DNA of 7,101 bases from an uncultured Collinsella sp. (lineage in GTDB: Bacteria > Actinomycetota > Coriobacteriia > Coriobacteriales > Coriobacteriaceae): contig URNJ01000093.1 in assembly GCA_900549215.1 (NCBI GenBank), positions 1 through 7,101 on the forward strand. Reading direction: 5' to 3'. The notes under the pieces were generated by a model, which was given only the letters and a program-made list of their open reading frames with translations, was not told where the DNA came from and ran no database searches. The translations under genes and the position numbers were made by a program. How positions within the stretch are numbered: position 1 is the stretch's first letter; every line of letters begins with the position of its first letter. Shown here in pieces: positions 5,068 to 7,101 of this stretch.

Positions 5068-5472
5068 ATGGCTATCGAGAAGACCTTCATCATGATTAAG
5101 CCCGACGCGGTGCGCGACCGCAAGATCGGCGAGATCGTTGCTCGCATTGAGCGCAGCGGCCTTGTCATCGAGCGCATGGAGATGACCACGCTCGAGCGCG
5201 CTACCGTCGAGGAGCACTACGCCCATCTGGCCGACAAGCCCTTCTTTGGCGGTCTCTGTGACTTTATGACGAGCGGTCCGGTCGTCAAGATGGTCGTTTC
5301 CGGTCCTTCCGCTGTCTCCAAGATGCGCACCCTTATGGGCGCTACCAACCCGCTTGATGCTGCCCCCGGCACCATTCGCGGCGACTTCGCTGTCGATGTC
5401 AACGCCAACGTGATCCACGGCTCCGACTGCCTGGAGAACGCCGAGATCGAGATCAAGCGCTTCTTTGGCTAA
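5068..5472 (+). CDS. ndk: Nucleoside diphosphate kinase
   Basis: Transfers the gamma phosphate of ATP to nucleoside diphosphates by a ping-pong mechanism through a phosphohistidine, keeping cellular NTP and dNTP pools balanced. The protein is 134 aa, a typical bacterial length. The active-site signature NVIHGSD has H117 as the phosphorylated histidine. The family's nucleotide-contact residues are all at their standard positions: K11, Y51, F59, R87, T93, R104 and N114. The ATG at 5068 follows GAAAGG with 7 bases between; an upstream in-frame ATG at 5026 would add 14 residues not expected in the family and lacks a better site. The gene has its own promoter region and terminator, so it appears monocistronic, and it is convergent with rpiB. 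Confidence 0.98.
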   Translation: MAIEKTFIMIKPDAVRDRKIGEIVARIERSGLVIERMEMTTLERATVEEHYAHLADKPFFGGLCDFMTSGPVVKMVVSGPSAVSKMRTLMGATNPLDAAPGTIRGDFAVDVNANVIHGSDCLENAEIEIKRFFG

Positions 5473-5511
5473 ACCAGCTTTGACTCCTTAAAGCTGTTAG
5501 CGTGTGGCTTT

Positions 5512-5545
5512 GGCGCCGCGGAACTCCATCCGCGGCGCCCTTTTT
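5512..5545 (+). terminator. Strong intrinsic terminator of ndk
   Basis: A perfect 10-bp GC stem (5512-5521 with 5530-5539, loop AACTCCAT) is followed by CTTTTTG. It begins 40 bases after the ndk stop. Confidence 0.92.
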
Positions 5546-5561
5546 GTTCCAAAATCTATGA

Positions 5562-5598
5562 AGGGGCCCGCTCGAACATGAGTTCCGAGCGGGCCCCT
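5562..5598 (-). terminator. Terminator hairpin of rpiB
   Basis: A perfect 13-bp stem (5562-5574 with 5586-5598, 11-base loop) lies 26 bases past the rpiB stop. On the minus strand it is followed by TCATAGATTTT, an imperfect T tract; on the plus strand no T run follows. It therefore most likely ends rpiB and also insulates it from ndk. Confidence 0.75.
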
Positions 5599-5624
5599 GC
5601 TGTTAGCTTGTGGCGCTGAGTAGT

Positions 5625-6092
5625 TTAGGCCTCGTCGACGACCTTAAGGCCGCGCGTGTGGTCGATCTCGTTGAGAAGGTTGACGCGGCGCTCGTGACGA
5701 CCGCCCTCGAACTCGGCATCGAGCCACTCGTCGACGATCATCTTGGCGAGCTCGGAGCCCACGACGCGGGCGCCAAAAGCGAGCACGTTGGTATTGTTGT
5801 GCATGCGGGAGAGCTTGGCGCTGAAGGGCTCGGAGCACACGACGGCGCGTACGCCCTCGACCTTGTTGGCAGCCAGGCTAATCCCGACGCCGGTGCCACA
5901 GATGAGGATGCCCAGGTCGACGTCGCCGTTGGCAACGGCCTTACCCACCTTGTAGCCGGCGATGGGGTAGTCAAAGCTCTCGGAGGTGTCGGTGCCAAAG
6001 TTCACGACCTCGCAGCCGCGCTCCTTCAGGTGCTCGGAGATGATGTTCTTGAGCTCGACGGCGGCGTGGTCGTTACCGATACCGATCTTCAT
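5625..6092 (-). CDS. rpiB: Ribose-5-phosphate isomerase B
   Basis: Interconverts ribose 5-phosphate and ribulose 5-phosphate in the non-oxidative pentose phosphate pathway; related LacAB proteins act on galactose 6-phosphate. The protein is 155 aa (family about 145-155). The start IGNDHAAVELK holds D8 and H9. The DYP motif is at 41-43. The catalytic cysteine C65 sits in LICGTGVG, which also forms the anion hole. H98 in MHNNTNVLAFGAR and R132/R136 in GRHERRV match the phosphate and ring-opening residues of RpiB. The ATG at 6092 follows AGAGAGGA (6100-6107 on the other strand) at 7 bases. The frame stays open upstream to an ATG at 6218, but that start has no ribosome binding site and the added residues are not family-like. 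The gene is divergent from the desulfidase-like gene, and its leader is rich in inverted repeats. Confidence 0.96.
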   Translation of the reverse strand: MKIGIGNDHAAVELKNIISEHLKERGCEVVNFGTDTSESFDYPIAGYKVGKAVANGDVDLGILICGTGVGISLAANKVEGVRAVVCSEPFSAKLSRMHNNTNVLAFGARVVGSELAKMIVDEWLDAEFEGGRHERRVNLLNEIDHTRGLKVVDEA

Positions 6093-6123
6093 GGATGGTT
6101 CCTCTCTGGTCTGTGCGGCGCAA

Positions 6124-6211
6124 ATGCTAAAGGTGTTTACCGCGTTCGACTGCATGATAGCGCGACTTTTGCGTAAACGCTCGGGCGTTTTTTGGTCAAA
6201 CGCTTTAGCAT
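6124..6211. promoter_or_regulatory. Interlocking inverted repeats in the rpiB upstream region
   Basis: ATGCTAAA-G-GTGTTT (6124-6138) pairs with AAACGC-TTTAGCAT (6198-6211): 14 pairs, one G-T and one bulged G. Inside, GTGTTTAC (6133-6140) can pair with GTAAACGC (6173-6180). GCGTTT (6185-6190) can pair with either AAACGC copy (6175-6180 or 6198-6203). The first of these gives a short hairpin followed by a T run at 6191-6193 on the plus strand. The set lies in the rpiB leader on the minus strand and could be an operator array or a switching RNA fold. Confidence 0.45.
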
Positions 6212-6268
6212 GCAACAAGACCGGCTTCTCATGAATTAATGCCGTCAGTTTGCGCCTGAACGCCGTCT

Positions 6269-6292
6269 ACCGGAACCCGGGTTGCGGTTTTT
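6269..6292 (+). promoter_or_regulatory. Near-perfect 20-bp dyad followed by T5
   Basis: Bases 6269-6288 read as a palindrome with one mismatched pair (core AACCCGGGTT, 6274-6283), and T5 follows at 6288-6292. It may be an operator or a short terminator-like element ahead of the desulfidase-like gene. As an RNA stem it is short. Confidence 0.35.
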
Positions 6293-6328
6293 GATGCATT
6301 GTTATCAAATAAAAGAGCTAACTATTTT
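6290..6328 (+). promoter_or_regulatory. Candidate promoter and dyad for the desulfidase-like gene
   Basis: TTGTTA (6299-6304), an 18-base spacer and TATTTT (6323-6328) form a moderate sigma-70-type pair. An inverted repeat, TTTGAT-N8-ATCAAA (6290-6309), overlaps the -35 box, a plausible place for a repressor or activator to bind. Confidence 0.3.
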
Positions 6329-6363
6329 GAGAGCCCAGCCCGTTATCCAAGTAGGAGATACCT

Positions 6364-7101
6364 ATGCCTGCCGATTCCCTTCGTGATGCCGCGTTTTGCG
6401 ATGTTTTGAACCGCGAGCTTGTCTGTGCACTCGGCTGCACCGAGCCCATTGCCGTTGCCTATGCAGCGGCGCTGGCGAGCCAGACGCTCGGTTGCGAACC
6501 CGATCATATGGATGTTGCCTGCTCGGGTAACATAATCAAGAACGTTAAGAGCGTGACCGTGCCCAACTCGGGCGGTATGCACGGTATTGAGGCCGCGGCC
6601 GTGCTGGGTGCCGTGGGCGGCGACGCTAAGAGCGCACTCGAGGTGCTCGAGAGCGTTAACGATGAAGACCGCGCTCGCGTGGCCGAGCTCCTCGCCGATG
6701 CCGGCTACTGCGATGTGTCGCTTGTCGAGGGTGTGCCCAACCTCTACATCAAGGTGACTGCCACGGCCGAGGGCCATACCGCGGTCGTCGAGATTACCGA
6801 CCACCACACTAATGTTACGTGCCATACGCTCGACGGTATTCCGGTATGCGGCAAGTCGGCGGGGGAGTGTGCCGCCTGCGCCGAGCGCGTGGTGGCCGAG
6901 CGGGCGGCAGATAACGCCGACACGCCCATGTCGATTGATTCCATCATCGACTTTATCGAGGACGGTGACATTGAGGGCGCCCGCGCTGCCGTTGAGCGTC
7001 AGATTGAGCTGAATGGCGCAATCAGTGCCGAGGGCCTTGCGCACGCTTGGGGCGCCGAGGTGGGTCGTACGCTGCTGGGTGCTCGTGCCGATGACGTCGC
7101 C
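6364..7101 (+). CDS. L-cysteine desulfidase / L-serine dehydratase alpha-like protein (UPF0597, CyuA/YhaM family), 3'-truncated
   Basis: 246 codons are open to the window edge; the family is about 430 aa, so roughly the C-terminal 40% is missing. The N-terminal ALGCTEPIAVAYAAA (residues 22-36) with C25 is the family hallmark, and this cysteine is a likely iron-sulfur ligand. SGNIIKNVKSVTVPNSGG (54-71), followed by HGIEAAAVLGAVGG, is the second hallmark, shared with the serine dehydratase alpha domain. Members studied elsewhere release sulfide, ammonia and pyruvate from cysteine with a [4Fe-4S] cluster. Which amino acid this one uses cannot be decided here. The ATG at 6364 follows TAGGAG (6352-6357) at 6 bases. 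The protein is cytoplasmic, with no membrane segment in the visible part. It is divergent from rpiB and has its own dyad-rich upstream region. Confidence 0.85.
   Translation, partial: MPADSLRDAAFCDVLNRELVCALGCTEPIAVAYAAALASQTLGCEPDHMDVACSGNIIKNVKSVTVPNSGGMHGIEAAAVLGAVGGDAKSALEVLESVNDEDRARVAELLADAGYCDVSLVEGVPNLYIKVTATAEGHTAVVEITDHHTNVTCHTLDGIPVCGKSAGECAACAERVVAERAADNADTPMSIDSIIDFIEDGDIEGARAAVERQIELNGAISAEGLAHAWGAEVGRTLLGARADDVA

Noticed and set aside
5217..5456. 79-codon antisense ORF over ndk
   Set aside because: ndk is complete on the plus strand with every nucleotide-contact residue; the antisense frame has no support.
6093..6218. 42-residue N-terminal extension of rpiB
   Set aside because: No ribosome binding site at 6218; AGAGAGGA precedes the ATG at 6092, and RpiB proteins begin with M-K-I-x-x-G-x-D-H.
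6290..6309. FNR/CRP-type site at TTTGAT-N8-ATCAAA
   Set aside because: The half-sites resemble an FNR box, but the spacer is 8 rather than 4 bases, so only a generic dyad is reported.

Overview
The window looks like a chromosomal, housekeeping stretch of a GC-rich Gram-positive gut actinobacterium, most likely class Coriobacteriia and close to Collinsella. This rests on codon use dominated by GCC, CTC, GAG and CGC, on purine-rich AAGGAG-type ribosome binding sites, and on the style of the proteins. The genus is an inference that could not be checked here. I see no transposase, phage gene, CRISPR array, rRNA or tRNA.

Layout. 1-96: a non-coding nested inverted repeat. 123-950 (-): a Cof-type HAD phosphatase. 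951-1504: a long divergent intergenic region that holds the promoter and an unusually long, structured leader for argG, including a 24-codon arginine-rich leader peptide ORF. 1505-2731 (+): argG. 2732-2962: structured spacer. 2963-3133 (+): an unrecognised 56-aa protein with a strong ribosome binding site. 3252-4682 (+): argH, followed by an intrinsic terminator. 4771-5067: non-coding spacer with the likely ndk promoter. 5068-5472 (+): ndk, with a strong terminator. 5625-6092 (-): rpiB, convergent with ndk and with its own hairpin. 6093-6363: a divergent regulatory region rich in dyads. 6364-end (+): the first 246 codons of a UPF0597/L-cysteine desulfidase-like protein, cut by the window edge.

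How the genes work together. ArgG and ArgH carry out the last two steps of arginine synthesis (citrulline to argininosuccinate to arginine plus fumarate). They are co-oriented but separated by about 520 bases. Ndk balances nucleoside triphosphates, RpiB interconverts ribose-5-P and ribulose-5-P, and the last gene probably degrades cysteine or serine. These three are probably neighbours by position rather than by pathway.

The most interesting signal is upstream of argG. A short ORF with a near-ideal ribosome binding site encodes a peptide with six arginines in its last ten codons, four of them the uncommon CGA. It is followed by competing hairpins and a 15-bp long-range helix before the argG start. 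This has the layout of an arginine-sensing attenuator or translational leader. It is a prediction from the sequence, not an established system.
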